A DNA stretch of 64,000 nucleotides, from positions 5,518,001 through 5,582,000 of the forward strand of contig NZ_OZ239981.1 in NCBI RefSeq assembly GCF_965196975.1. Reading direction: 5' to 3'. Shown piece after piece: positions 53,199-61,736 of the stretch (position 1 is its first letter; each line of letters begins with the position of its first letter). The notes under the pieces were generated by a model that was not told where the DNA came from, ran no database searches, and worked only from the letters and a program-made list of their open reading frames with translations. A program made the translations under genes and the position numbers. Source of the stretch: Endozoicomonas sp965196975 (GTDB taxonomy: Bacteria > Pseudomonadota > Gammaproteobacteria > Pseudomonadales > Endozoicomonadaceae).

Positions 53199-54335
53199 AT
53201 GATCAAGCTAGCGATTGTCAGACAGAAGTATCGACCCGATGGCGGTGCTGAACGTTTTGTGGCATCTGCCTTGTCTGCACTCTCTCAACAAAAAGCAGAG
53301 CAGCAGAAGCTGGATATTACCGTATTAACCCGACAGTGGCAGGGGGCACAGAACCCTTCTTTTCACGTTGAGGTTTGCAACCCGTTTAAATGGGGAAGAG
53401 TCAGCCGTGAACGGGGTTTTGCCAGGGCAGCACAAAAGCACTTCTCCAGTTTTGATCTTGTACAGAGCCATGAGCGCATCCCGGGTTGCACCATTTATCG
53501 TGCCGGGGATGGTGTTCATAAATGCTGGCTTGAGCATCGCTCAAGAATCATTTCTGACGCCCAGTCGAAGCGAATGAAAAGTGATCGCTTTCACCGTTAT
53601 GTGATGGATGCAGAGAAGCAGATGTTTGAGCATCCACAGTTGAAAGCGGTGATTTGTAACTCCCATATGGTGAAAGAGGAAGTGTGCCGGGAGTTTGCCA
53701 TCGATCCAGAGTCCGTTCACGTTATCTACAACAGTGTTAATCAGGAAAAATTTAATCCAACTCTGAAACAGGCTGAAGGTGTGAAAGTTCGGGAAGAACT
53801 GGGCATTGAGGCTGGCGCAACGGTGATGTTGTTTGTTGGGTCTGGGTTTGAACGGAAAGGACTGGCAGCTTCACTCGAGGCCGTTGCTGCAACAAGCGCG
53901 CACCTGATTGTTGTTGGCCAGGATAAGAAGGAAGGAAAATATCAGCAGAAGGCCCGTGATCTGGGGTGTGCTGACCGTGTTCATTTTATGGGTATGCAAA
54001 GTGACAGCAGCCGCTTTTATGGGGCTGCTGACGGCTTTATTCTGCCAACAATCTATGATCCTTTTCCGAACGTTATTCTGGAGGCGATGGCATCAGGGAT
54101 TGGAGTGATCACCAGTACCAGCTGTGGTGGGGCTGAGATTATTGAGGAAGGACAGAATGGCTACTGCTGTGATGCACTGGATATCCCCGCTTTATCCTCT
54201 GCCATCAACGCCTTTTCTGATAAAGGTCATGCCGAGAGCCTGGGCATGATGGCTCGGGAGACCATTAAACCATTCACTTCAGAGCGGCTTACAAACCAGC
54301 TGTTATCTCTGTATAGCCAGATATTGAATACTTGA
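53199..54335 (+). CDS. Glycosyltransferase family 4, WaaG-like LPS core enzyme
   Basis: The 378-residue GT-B enzyme has KLAIVRQKYRPDGGAERFV at the N-terminus (the WaaG start), the AGDGVHKCWLEHR loop, VGSGFERKGL and the E-x7-E motif region PFPNVILEAMASGIGV. WaaG adds glucose to heptose II; the related WabG of Klebsiella adds galacturonic acid, which would suit the neighbouring UDP-GalA genes. ATG 53199 starts 17 bases after the previous stop; the longer frame overlaps that gene. Confidence 0.88.
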   Translation: MIKLAIVRQKYRPDGGAERFVASALSALSQQKAEQQKLDITVLTRQWQGAQNPSFHVEVCNPFKWGRVSRERGFARAAQKHFSSFDLVQSHERIPGCTIYRAGDGVHKCWLEHRSRIISDAQSKRMKSDRFHRYVMDAEKQMFEHPQLKAVICNSHMVKEEVCREFAIDPESVHVIYNSVNQEKFNPTLKQAEGVKVREELGIEAGATVMLFVGSGFERKGLAASLEAVAATSAHLIVVGQDKKEGKYQQKARDLGCADRVHFMGMQSDSSRFYGAADGFILPTIYDPFPNVILEAMASGIGVITSTSCGGAEIIEEGQNGYCCDALDIPALSSAINAFSDKGHAESLGMMARETIKPFTSERLTNQLLSLYSQILNT

Positions 54336-54343
54336 GAAAAAGC

Positions 54344-55429
54344 ATGAAAATTTTACATACAGAGTCATCCTGTGGATGGGGTGGTCAGGAAATCAGAACC
54401 TTGACTGAGTCTGAAGGGATGATTGAGCGTGGCCATCATGTGACCATCGCCTGTCCTGAGCATTCAAAAATTTATGAGGCCGCTCTGAAAAGAGGTATCC
54501 CGGCGGTAGCTCTTCCTATTCAGAAAAAGAAGCTATCTTCTCTGTGGGCGATGCATCAGTATCTGTCAGCGAATAACTTTGACGTTATTAACACCCACAG
54601 TTCTACCGATAGCTGGCTGGTTTCACTCTGTCTTGCCTGGAAAAAACATCGACCAAGAATTGTACGAACCCGCCATTTATCGACAGCAGTACACAACAAC
54701 CGAAGTACATTGTGGCTATACAATAAAGGGAATGACTTTATTGTCACTACAGGAGAGCAGCTGCGCCAGACATTGCACAACCATAATGGTATTCCGCTGG
54801 AAAAGATGAAATCGATTCCTACCGGTATTGATCAATCACGCTTTGTACCAGCAGATAACAAAAATGAAATTCGCCAGACTATGGGTTTACCTGTGGATAA
54901 AACCATAGTCGGTATTCTTGCAACCCTGCGCTCCTGGAAAGGCCATGAATACTTGATCAATGCTTTTGCGCAGTTGTCCAGAGAGGATATACATTTGTTG
55001 ATTGTTGGTGATGGCCCACAGTTTGACAATGTTCAACAGCAGGTTGCAGAACTTGGTATTTCAGACCAGGTGACGATGCCTGGTAACCAGGATAATGTAG
55101 TGCCCTGGCTACAGTCGATGGATATTTTCTGTCTTCCTTCTTATGGTAATGAAGGGGTGCCTCAGGGAATCATGCAGGCTATGCTGTGCAAGCTCCCCAT
55201 CATATCCACCGATGTTGGCAGCATTCTTGAGGTTCTTCATCCCGGGAAGAATGGCTTACAGGTGAAGACCAGAGATGTTGACACTGTGCGTGAGGCTCTT
55301 GAAACATTAATTGCTGATTCTGAAATGAGGAAAAAATATGCAACGTTCAGCTGCGAGTTTGCACTAACTAATTGCACTAAGAAAAAGATGGTTGATGATA
55401 TGGAGATGATATTTAGGGGCGAGTATTAA
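54344..55429 (+). CDS. Glycosyltransferase family 4
   Basis: The 361-residue GT-B enzyme begins KILHTESSCGWGGQEIRTL, has IVRTRHLST, TGIDQSRFVP, LATLRSWKGHEYLI and the C-terminal PSYGNEGVPQGIMQAMLCK donor-site motif. It resembles WabH/WaaK-type core transferases; its sugar is unknown. The ATG at 54344 lies 9 bases after the waaG-like stop with GAGAAA upstream; a TTG at 54332 overlaps that stop. It is the last of three co-directional genes. Confidence 0.86.
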   Translation: MKILHTESSCGWGGQEIRTLTESEGMIERGHHVTIACPEHSKIYEAALKRGIPAVALPIQKKKLSSLWAMHQYLSANNFDVINTHSSTDSWLVSLCLAWKKHRPRIVRTRHLSTAVHNNRSTLWLYNKGNDFIVTTGEQLRQTLHNHNGIPLEKMKSIPTGIDQSRFVPADNKNEIRQTMGLPVDKTIVGILATLRSWKGHEYLINAFAQLSREDIHLLIVGDGPQFDNVQQQVAELGISDQVTMPGNQDNVVPWLQSMDIFCLPSYGNEGVPQGIMQAMLCKLPIISTDVGSILEVLHPGKNGLQVKTRDVDTVREALETLIADSEMRKKYATFSCEFALTNCTKKKMVDDMEMIFRGEY

Positions 55430-55488
55430 ATCTCTTTGGGTCATATTCCCCGCCGCTTGCGGCGAACGGCTTAAAGAACTAACGTCAT

Positions 55489-55510
55489 ACCCCGCCCCTT
55501 GGGGCGGGGT
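55489..55510. repeat. GC-rich perfect hairpin
   Basis: ACCCCGCCCC pairs exactly with GGGGCGGGGT around two Ts. A second GC-rich stem-loop (CGCCGC / GCGGCG region, about 55450-55464) lies just before it. The block is far more GC-rich than its surroundings and looks like a dispersed repeat or the mark of a past insertion; it could also help end the glycosyltransferase transcript. Confidence 0.6.
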
Positions 55511-55524
55511 GATTGATTATTAAC

Positions 55525-55548
55525 TATAAGCATTAAGGAGTGCTTATA
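55525..55548. repeat. 8-bp perfect hairpin
   Basis: TATAAGCA (55525-55532) pairs with TGCTTATA (55541-55548), second of three stem-loops in a row between convergent glycosyltransferase genes. Confidence 0.5.
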
Positions 55549-55563
55549 ATAGGATTTTATATC

Positions 55564-55598
55564 CGGCTTGGTAAATATTGATATAATCTGCCAAGCCG
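55564..55598 (+). terminator. Likely terminator between convergent glycosyltransferase genes
   Basis: CGGCTTGG (55564-55571) pairs with CCAAGCCG (55591-55598), 19-base loop, followed by TGATTTTTA. It is the third hairpin in the row and the most terminator-like for the plus strand. Confidence 0.5.
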
Positions 55599-55623
55599 TG
55601 ATTTTTATTCAGGTATTTCTTAC

Positions 55624-56367
55624 TTACTGATGATTGATTTTTAGCTTTAAATTAAAAAATAGTCTTCTTATATTGGTGTATGCGGCGTAGCATTCTCTAA
55701 TGAGTTTTTGCCATAATTTGGGCTTTTTCTGTTCCTTGGAGCCTGTATCTGTTGGATAGCTGCCATTTTTCACGCATAAGGGGTGAAGAGCATACGATGG
55801 CAGTCTATGAAACCAAGACATGTCAATATAATGATCTACTGCCATGACCCAGTCTTTTGAATTATTCAAGAGCTTTTTAGCACCGCATGGTGAAAGAGCA
55901 TACGCTTGGGTACCTCTTGGGCCTTTAAGGTATCTTACTAGCATATGCGGTTCTTTTAGTGCAGTTATGTTTACAAAAGGCTTTTTAAACGTGGCTGCAA
56001 GCCTTATGTATTCATATCTTTCAATTGTTTTTTCAATAACATTAACAGCACTGCTAAAATCCTCCGATAAAATGATATCATCCTCAAGCACTATAATCGG
56101 CCTATCTAACTCAATGCATTTTTCCCAAAGCTTATAGTGGCTTGCATAGCAAGCTATTTCTCCCGGAGCAAGTGAATTCCCCCAGATTTTTTTTCTTTTC
56201 TTGTCATTATACTGAAAACAAATTTCAGAAAAATCTGGCTGTTGGTAATCTATAGCTGTAAAGAAATGGGCGCTAATATTTTTTTCAGCCAACATTTTTT
56301 GCATATGAGTTCTGCGTTGTTCTGAACGTTGCAGATTGATGATGAATATATGAATAGTCGAGTCCAC
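55624..56367 (-). CDS. Glycosyltransferase family 25 (LPS biosynthesis type)
   Basis: The 247-residue protein has the GT25 pattern: IFIINLQRSEQRRTHMQKML, FFTAIDYQ, LAPGEIACYASHYKLWEKCI and PIIVLEDDIILSEDF with the acidic donor site, then AVDHYIDMSW. GT25 enzymes add galactose or similar sugars to the LPS core. I chose the GTG at 56367, which has AGG seven bases upstream; another GTG nine codons earlier has no site. Its AT content is higher than that of the other glycosyltransferases, and a MITE-like element lies next to it, so it may have been acquired. Confidence 0.85.
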   Translation of the reverse strand: MDSTIHIFIINLQRSEQRRTHMQKMLAEKNISAHFFTAIDYQQPDFSEICFQYNDKKRKKIWGNSLAPGEIACYASHYKLWEKCIELDRPIIVLEDDIILSEDFSSAVNVIEKTIERYEYIRLAATFKKPFVNITALKEPHMLVRYLKGPRGTQAYALSPCGAKKLLNNSKDWVMAVDHYIDMSWFHRLPSYALHPLCVKNGSYPTDTGSKEQKKPKLWQKLIRECYAAYTNIRRLFFNLKLKINHQ

Positions 56368-56450
56368 TATATTGCCTATAAAAAAAGTAGCCACTGAGTA
56401 ATAGCTAATTAGTCAACAATAGAACACTCCAATATACCACCCATTCAAAC

Positions 56451-56588
56451 GGCTCAGTTCTGGTTAAGCGTTGGTACACTCTCTCGAAGCCAGAAAATCA
56501 GGATATTCCAGAAATTACACCTATCCTCATTAAAGCAGGCACTTAGTGGTGCTGTGGAAAAGTTCCAACAATTATCTGGAACTGAGCC
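56451..56588. mobile_element. 138-bp MITE-like element with terminal inverted repeats
   Basis: GGCTCAGTTC at the left end is matched by GAACTGAGCC at the right end, and 14 of the outer 17 bases pair. The element is flanked by an 8-9-base direct repeat (CATTCAAAC before, CATTCAAAA after), as expected of a target-site duplication. The inside encodes no complete gene. It would need a transposase elsewhere in the genome. Confidence 0.62.
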
Positions 56589-56642
56589 CATTCAAAAATG
56601 GGCGGCTAATGGATGTCTGTATATTTGAGGTCATCGCGTAGT

Positions 56643-57746
56643 TTATCTGCTTTGAACTGCTTTGTCAGTTTCGTCTATTCTTGATAGGGTCTTATTAATT
56701 TCTTGTATTACAGAATTAGTACTTATAGCCATCATTCCTTTGGATATTTTTCTACCTTTTTTAAGATAAACCTCTAGGTTTTTGTTCGAGATAATGCAAT
56801 GAATGCCGTTACGCTGAACGCCTGATATAGACTGATAGTTACTGCCAGCTTGGTTATCCCAAGGGCCCCAATGGTTGGGTTTGCTTGCTCCAAATAGTGC
56901 TAATACAGGTGTGTCTGTTGCAGCAGCAATATGCATTGGAGCAGAATCAATGCCAAAAAATAAACAGGCTTTAGAAGCAAGATATGCATAAGACTGTAGT
57001 GTAATATGTTCAGGTAACTGCTTGGGTGGGTGGCGGCAGAATCTAATAATTTCATTTGCCATTGCTTTTTCTGTGGAGTCAGGCGATGTTGTCAAGAGTA
57101 CTTGTTTCATATGCTTTTCCTGAATGAAGTCAATACATTCTGCAACCCTTTCAGGTGCCCAACATTTAAACATCCATCTGGATACAGGATGAACAATTAC
57201 ATATCCTTTTTTAAGGTTTATTGAAGCTAGTAGCTGGTCAAGGTGTCTTTCGTGATTTGTGTTCCATCCTAGAGTTACTTTACATTGAACTTTTGTAGGA
57301 CTCAGGACTCTAGCAAAGTTAAGATCTTTTTCTACAGTATGTGCAGAAGACTCAAACTCAAAGGTGGTATCAAAACGAGCAAGCCGGCTGATCAATGTTG
57401 GCTTTTTGATATAGCCCATCCGTCGCGATGCTCCTGATAGAGCACTGATGATACAACCACGATCACCTTCAGTAAGATTAATAACGAGGTCGTACTGTCC
57501 TTTGAACTGCCGGTAAAATTCTAGTTCAGCACGAATACGCTGCCAGAAAGTTTGTTTGCTTTTCTTGCCTCGGGAGTATGGAATCACCTTATCCACATGG
57601 GGATTATCGGCTACTACCTGAGTGCAGAAATCGTTAACGGATACATGCAGCTCAGAGTCTGGATAGATGGCTTTCAAGCTGGCAAACAGTGGTGTTGATA
57701 GTAAAACATCACCGAGATTACGAAACTTGGTCACAAGAATTTTCAT
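56643..57746 (-). CDS. Glycosyltransferase family 9, LPS heptosyltransferase-like
   Basis: The 367-residue protein begins KILVTKFRNLGDVLLSTPLF, the start of ADP-heptose:LPS heptosyltransferases, and has VIHPVSRWMFKCWAPERVAE and FFGIDSAPMHIAAATDTPVLALFG (ADP-heptose site). The match is closest to the WaaQ (heptosyltransferase III) branch by eye. The ATG at 57746 has AAGG eight bases upstream; a TTG two codons earlier is unlikely. Together with the WaaE/WaaG-like genes it builds the LPS core. Confidence 0.88.
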   Translation of the reverse strand: MKILVTKFRNLGDVLLSTPLFASLKAIYPDSELHVSVNDFCTQVVADNPHVDKVIPYSRGKKSKQTFWQRIRAELEFYRQFKGQYDLVINLTEGDRGCIISALSGASRRMGYIKKPTLISRLARFDTTFEFESSAHTVEKDLNFARVLSPTKVQCKVTLGWNTNHERHLDQLLASINLKKGYVIVHPVSRWMFKCWAPERVAECIDFIQEKHMKQVLLTTSPDSTEKAMANEIIRFCRHPPKQLPEHITLQSYAYLASKACLFFGIDSAPMHIAAATDTPVLALFGASKPNHWGPWDNQAGSNYQSISGVQRNGIHCIISNKNLEVYLKKGRKISKGMMAISTNSVIQEINKTLSRIDETDKAVQSR

Positions 57747-57904
57747 AAGCAAAGCCTTGCTGTTTTTACCATGAAGCAGCTTATAAACAAGCCCTTGCTG
57801 TCTTCATAGATACGACGGCACTCATGCCAGAATAATGGTTAATAAACGTTGTAATGCCAGCAGAAGGTAGACTACTCGCTGCTGGCTTATTGTATTCATT
57901 CCGG

Positions 57905-59218
57905 CTAGAGAGCATGATCCTCAGAGTTTTGGCTGGATTTTTTCATTGAGTGCTCAGCAATATTATAGGTCTGAGAGGTGATGATTTTTCTATCGGATTG
58001 TCTCTGAAGGTATCCCAGGGAAAGGCCAATCAAACAGAAAGCCAGTTGTCCATGTTCGACATAGAGGGTTGAGTTACCCATACCTCCAACAATGATGTAA
58101 ATACCTGTCATGACTCCGATAACTGGTTCCAGCTCCAGCTTTCGGTCAGAGTAGTATTGCTTAAGCCACTGCAAGTGCTTCCATGCTGCAATAAAGATAA
58201 AGCTTAGAATCAGCAGTAATCCAATATAACCTCTATTCAGCAGAACCGAAGAGACCATGTTGTGGCCATGGTTTGTATGGAAAAAGCGTTCAGCTTCGTA
58301 TGGAATTCCCCGTTGAGCAGCTACAGACTGCATATACTCTTCACTGGTGGCAATATCAAAATGGCGATCGCCAGCACCAAACACCGGGAAATCGGGGAGC
58401 ACAAAAATTACGGAGTTAAAAATAACATCTCTTTTGCTTAAAAATGAGCTGCCAGTATCACCACCTTGAGCGTGGTATGTTGCTTTAGACTCAAACTTTT
58501 TCAACGCTGAAATATGATCACTGGCAATAAACACTAACGCGCCCATTGCTATAACAGATAGTGCCAGTGTGACAGCATTTTTCACATTGGGTTTGAGCTG
58601 TATGCAGATAGCTGCAACACTCATAACAAGAGCCACACCAAATGCGGTCATGGACTTCGAAATGATTAATGCTGCTGCAAAGAAAAAAGTCAGCAATAGA
58701 GGCAGGGCCTTTTTCCACCCCTTGTTCATCATAAATAGTGCAAGTGAAACGCCAAAGGCAATAGCAATGTAAAGTGCCGACTGATTTACGTGGCCTACGG
58801 AGTTGAGCTCAGAGTGTTCTGCTCCATCACGAATCCAGACATACCAGGACTCAAGAACAGCGATTAAAGTTCCCAGAATGACTGATGAACCCAAAAGGGC
58901 GACTTTTGGGGTTGGTATTGAGGTTCTTGAAATCAGTATTGCTGGTAAAATCAATTTGGTGAACGTCAGGGCTCCGCTTATTGGCTTCTCCCAACCAAAT
59001 GGATTGGTGTAGGCTGAGATAAAGCCTGTTGCTAGAAACAGAGCAAGAACCCATTCCCAGGAGCGAAGCTTTCCGCCAAAATCCTTTGCTCTCCAGCTTT
59101 GTACACACCAGGTAATGATATAAATCACTAACAGCAGGTTTTTTGGGCCTTCATAGATTGGCAGCACAAAAAAGAAAGCCACCAACAGAAATAGCTCTGG
59201 CTTCGATATGGCTCGCAT
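57905..59218 (-). CDS. waaL: O-antigen ligase WaaL-like membrane protein
   Basis: The 437-residue inner-membrane protein has about eleven hydrophobic segments and a large periplasmic loop (about 245-310) containing RGIPYEAERFFHTNHGHNM, the H-x-H/N-G-H-N motif of Wzy_C/O-antigen ligase proteins. WaaL joins O-antigen or a similar glycan from undecaprenyl diphosphate to lipid A-core. Wzy polymerases look much alike, so ligase is inferred from the core-gene context. Confidence 0.82.
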   Translation of the reverse strand: MRAISKPELFLLVAFFFVLPIYEGPKNLLLVIYIITWCVQSWRAKDFGGKLRSWEWVLALFLATGFISAYTNPFGWEKPISGALTFTKLILPAILISRTSIPTPKVALLGSSVILGTLIAVLESWYVWIRDGAEHSELNSVGHVNQSALYIAIAFGVSLALFMMNKGWKKALPLLLTFFFAAALIISKSMTAFGVALVMSVAAICIQLKPNVKNAVTLALSVIAMGALVFIASDHISALKKFESKATYHAQGGDTGSSFLSKRDVIFNSVIFVLPDFPVFGAGDRHFDIATSEEYMQSVAAQRGIPYEAERFFHTNHGHNMVSSVLLNRGYIGLLLILSFIFIAAWKHLQWLKQYYSDRKLELEPVIGVMTGIYIIVGGMGNSTLYVEHGQLAFCLIGLSLGYLQRQSDRKIITSQTYNIAEHSMKKSSQNSEDHAL

Positions 59219-59435
59219 AAGTTAGGTTACCTTTAACTTTGTTTAGGCCTAAATCATTGATCTGGCTGGTAATCTGGTGATTGAAGGAGGGAGGCTGGGC
59301 AACGTTGGCCAGCAACTACACTGTCTTCTCTAAAAAACAGCGTAGTGTAACTGGTATTGTTTCAAGATTCAGTAAACGAAAGATAAGGATTCAACCTCCT
59401 GAAAGCCATTCATTCAGTAAGCTGCCAGGGTCAGC

Positions 59436-60248
59436 TCAGGATTTCGGGCTGACATCGGTACTTTCAAAAATCTTATCCGCAGACGCTGCCACAAACCCCT
59501 GGTAAAGCTGACCATCGGGCATTGGGTATCGCAGGGCAAACTCGTAATAGCAACCGGGTATTTTCAAAATACCATCGGTAAAGCTGACTTCGATCTCTTT
59601 AGCCAGTGTTGAGGACTGTTCGAGTAAAACATCCGGTGACCCTTTAATCAGACCTCCACTGGTATTCATGGCATAACCATTGTCCTGCAACAGTTGATTG
59701 ACACTTTGAATATCTGGGTGTGAGCTCAAATGATTAATGGATACCGTAAAGTGATTGGGGCGAAAGCCATGGGCAGCAACCCAGGAGGCATACTCACTTT
59801 CACTGGCGAGTTTCTGATACTGTTCTTCACTGATATTCCAGGGGCGACCGGAATAGCAGAAGCCCTGTTGGCTTACCGAGTCTTCTGAAACCTGGGATAC
59901 CAAGTCTTTGATAATCTCCTGACAGTGCTTAGGGAGCTCCTCAACCTTCAGCTCACTGATAAAAACCTTGGGCAGAGTGTCATTGGTATGCTGGTAGTAT
60001 TTGGCATAGAGCTTTTTAGCCGGGAACTGATAGTCATCAACGGCCTGGTAGCCAGCATCAAGAAATGGTTTTGCTATTTTATCCAGGGATACTTTGTCGA
60101 GATTGAAGGTGCGAAGGGCAATATGGTCATTGACCACCATACCTTGGTTTAGGTTGGCAAATAGCTGGTGGATAGGTTTGGCATCCGGAGTCAGTGCCAG
60201 ATAATCCTGCCACATGGCATCCAGTAACTGCTCAATGGTAAGTTTCAT
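59436..60248 (-). CDS. DUF1338 family protein (2-oxoadipate dioxygenase/decarboxylase-like)
   Basis: The 270-residue protein belongs to DUF1338: NDHIALRTF with His42, FRPNHFTVSINH with His166 and CYYEFALRYP with Glu236, which fit the metal ligands of HglS, the Fe(II) enzyme that turns 2-oxoadipate into 2-hydroxyglutarate in Pseudomonas lysine breakdown. This protein is much shorter than HglS, so its substrate may differ. Its start overlaps the M20 hydrolase stop by four bases (ATGA), so the two are made together. Location near astC suggests amino-acid catabolism. Confidence 0.85.
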   Translation of the reverse strand: MKLTIEQLLDAMWQDYLALTPDAKPIHQLFANLNQGMVVNDHIALRTFNLDKVSLDKIAKPFLDAGYQAVDDYQFPAKKLYAKYYQHTNDTLPKVFISELKVEELPKHCQEIIKDLVSQVSEDSVSQQGFCYSGRPWNISEEQYQKLASESEYASWVAAHGFRPNHFTVSINHLSSHPDIQSVNQLLQDNGYAMNTSGGLIKGSPDVLLEQSSTLAKEIEVSFTDGILKIPGCYYEFALRYPMPDGQLYQGFVAASADKIFESTDVSPKS

Positions 60249-61516
60249 TTTTCACCTCCTGTTAGCCAATCCAGCTGATCTCCATTTGCGCTGTTATAGG
60301 CCAATGTCAGTAACAGGGCGGCACTGAGGCGTGCTCTCGGTACCAGACTTTTAACGTTTAAATATTCCTGATCACTATGGATGGCCCCACCCTGAACCCC
60401 AAGAGTATCGATATTGGGGATACCTGCTGAGGCAAGGTTATTACCATCACAACACCCCCCTGTAGGTTTAATGTCTAGTGGAATACCCAGCTCATACCCG
60501 ATGTTTTTGGCTAGGGAGAGCAGCTGTTCGTTGGCAGGGCTAAGCACTTTGGGTTTGCGGGTAAATCCACCGTGCAGTTCCAGCTGAATGCCATCACGCC
60601 TGTTGATACCTTCAATGATTTCTTCAAGCTTTTGCAGGCACCACTGTTCATCTTCCGGTTGTTCCAGGCGAATATTGAACTTGTGAATACAGCGGTCGGG
60701 GACAATGTTGGTCGGGCCACCACCATGAATGTAGCCGGGGTTAAAGGTGATCCCTAGCCGCTGACCATTCAGATCGTCCATGGCAGACACAAAATCGCAG
60801 AGGGCTCGGATGGCGTTTCGGCCCAGATGGTGTTCACGACCGGCGTGAGCCGCTTTCCCGTGACTGACAACGGTAAAGTTGCCACTGCCTTTACGCTGAC
60901 CGGCAAGGTTGCCATCAGGAAAGCAGGGTTCGAATATCATGCCCAGATGGACGCGTTGCGCAGCCTCTTGAATCAAGGTGGCTGAACCAGGTGAACCAAT
61001 CTCTTCATCGGGGTTAAATAATATCTCCCAGCCGATCTGATCAGCCCATGGGCTTTGCTCAAGCACTTCCAGTGCCTTGAGCATCACCAGAATGCCGCCT
61101 TTTAAGTCAGTAACCCCGGGACCATTGATGGTGTCATCGTCCAGCCAGCGAACCTTTTGAAAAGGGCTGTCTTTCGGGAAAACGGTATCCATATGACCGC
61201 ACAGAAAGACCTGCAGGGGGGCTTCAGGACGTTTGCGAATTCTTAAGGCATCACCCAGCGGGTGTTGAATGATCTCTCCACTGTCGTTTACGACCTCCCA
61301 CGGGGCGACAGGTATGCGTTCATGGTCTTTTGATAGATGAGTGGTGAACTCCTGCAGTTTTTCCAGAACCTGATTAACGCCTTTCTGGTTCAGACTGCCA
61401 GAGTTGATTTCAGCCAGTTCGATGGCTCTGGCCAGCATTTCATCATGCTGATCATTCAGTAAATCCAGCCAGGGGAGAATCTCTTGAGGAAGCGTGTTAC
61501 TTGTCGGCTTAACCAT
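60245..61516 (-). CDS. M20 family metallohydrolase (glutamate carboxypeptidase-like)
   Basis: The 423-residue zinc hydrolase has CGHMDTVFP (first His and Asp), GPGVTDLKGG, FNPDEEIGSPGS (catalytic Glu pair) and VQGGAIHSDQEYL (last His), with the dimerisation lid between. By eye it is closest to carboxypeptidase G2/ArgE-like members that cleave N-acyl amino acids. The ATG at 61516 has GAGG nine bases upstream; the frame runs 14 codons further into the repeat at 61550. Given its position it could remove a succinyl or acetyl group in arginine breakdown, but this is inference. Confidence 0.88.
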   Translation of the reverse strand: MVKPTSNTLPQEILPWLDLLNDQHDEMLARAIELAEINSGSLNQKGVNQVLEKLQEFTTHLSKDHERIPVAPWEVVNDSGEIIQHPLGDALRIRKRPEAPLQVFLCGHMDTVFPKDSPFQKVRWLDDDTINGPGVTDLKGGILVMLKALEVLEQSPWADQIGWEILFNPDEEIGSPGSATLIQEAAQRVHLGMIFEPCFPDGNLAGQRKGSGNFTVVSHGKAAHAGREHHLGRNAIRALCDFVSAMDDLNGQRLGITFNPGYIHGGGPTNIVPDRCIHKFNIRLEQPEDEQWCLQKLEEIIEGINRRDGIQLELHGGFTRKPKVLSPANEQLLSLAKNIGYELGIPLDIKPTGGCCDGNNLASAGIPNIDTLGVQGGAIHSDQEYLNVKSLVPRARLSAALLLTLAYNSANGDQLDWLTGGEK

Positions 61517-61549
61517 ATTGGTATGCCTCGTTTTATTTATTCTGAGGTC

Positions 61550-61689
61550 TATACCCATCGCTTTTCAAGCTACTACACTGTTGACTGCGCTCACTGGGAC
61601 GCCAGCTTGGCCCGATGACTTACTCTTTGTAAGCTCACGGAGCTTCACTTACTTGCCAACGTGTAGCAACCTGAAATTCTTTGGGTCTA
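61550..61689. repeat. Palindromic intergenic repeat, copy 1 (140 bp)
   Basis: The element begins TATACCCATCGCTTTTCAAG and ends in an imperfect inverted copy (CTGAAATTCTTTGGGTCTA). The centre has two small hairpins (CTTACTCTTTGTAAG and AAGCTCACGGAGCTT) shared nearly base for base with copy 2 at 62990. It separates the astC terminator from the M20 gene. Confidence 0.85.
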
Positions 61690-61697
61690 TGTATGGC

Positions 61698-61728
61698 TAA
61701 AACACCTCTGCTGAAGGGCAGAGGTGTT
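61698..61728 (-). terminator. Terminator of astC
   Basis: On the minus strand AACACCTCTGC pairs perfectly with GCAGAGGTGTT (11 bp, 6-base loop), with TT and a further A/G-poor flank after it, starting nine bases after the astC stop. It implies that astC and the M20-DUF1338 pair are separate transcripts. Confidence 0.68.
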
Positions 61729-61736
61729 CAGGGCTC

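Noticed and set aside
61517..61558. Extended start of the M20 hydrolase at 61558
   Set aside because: The added codons come from the palindromic repeat; ATG 61516 has its own ribosome site.
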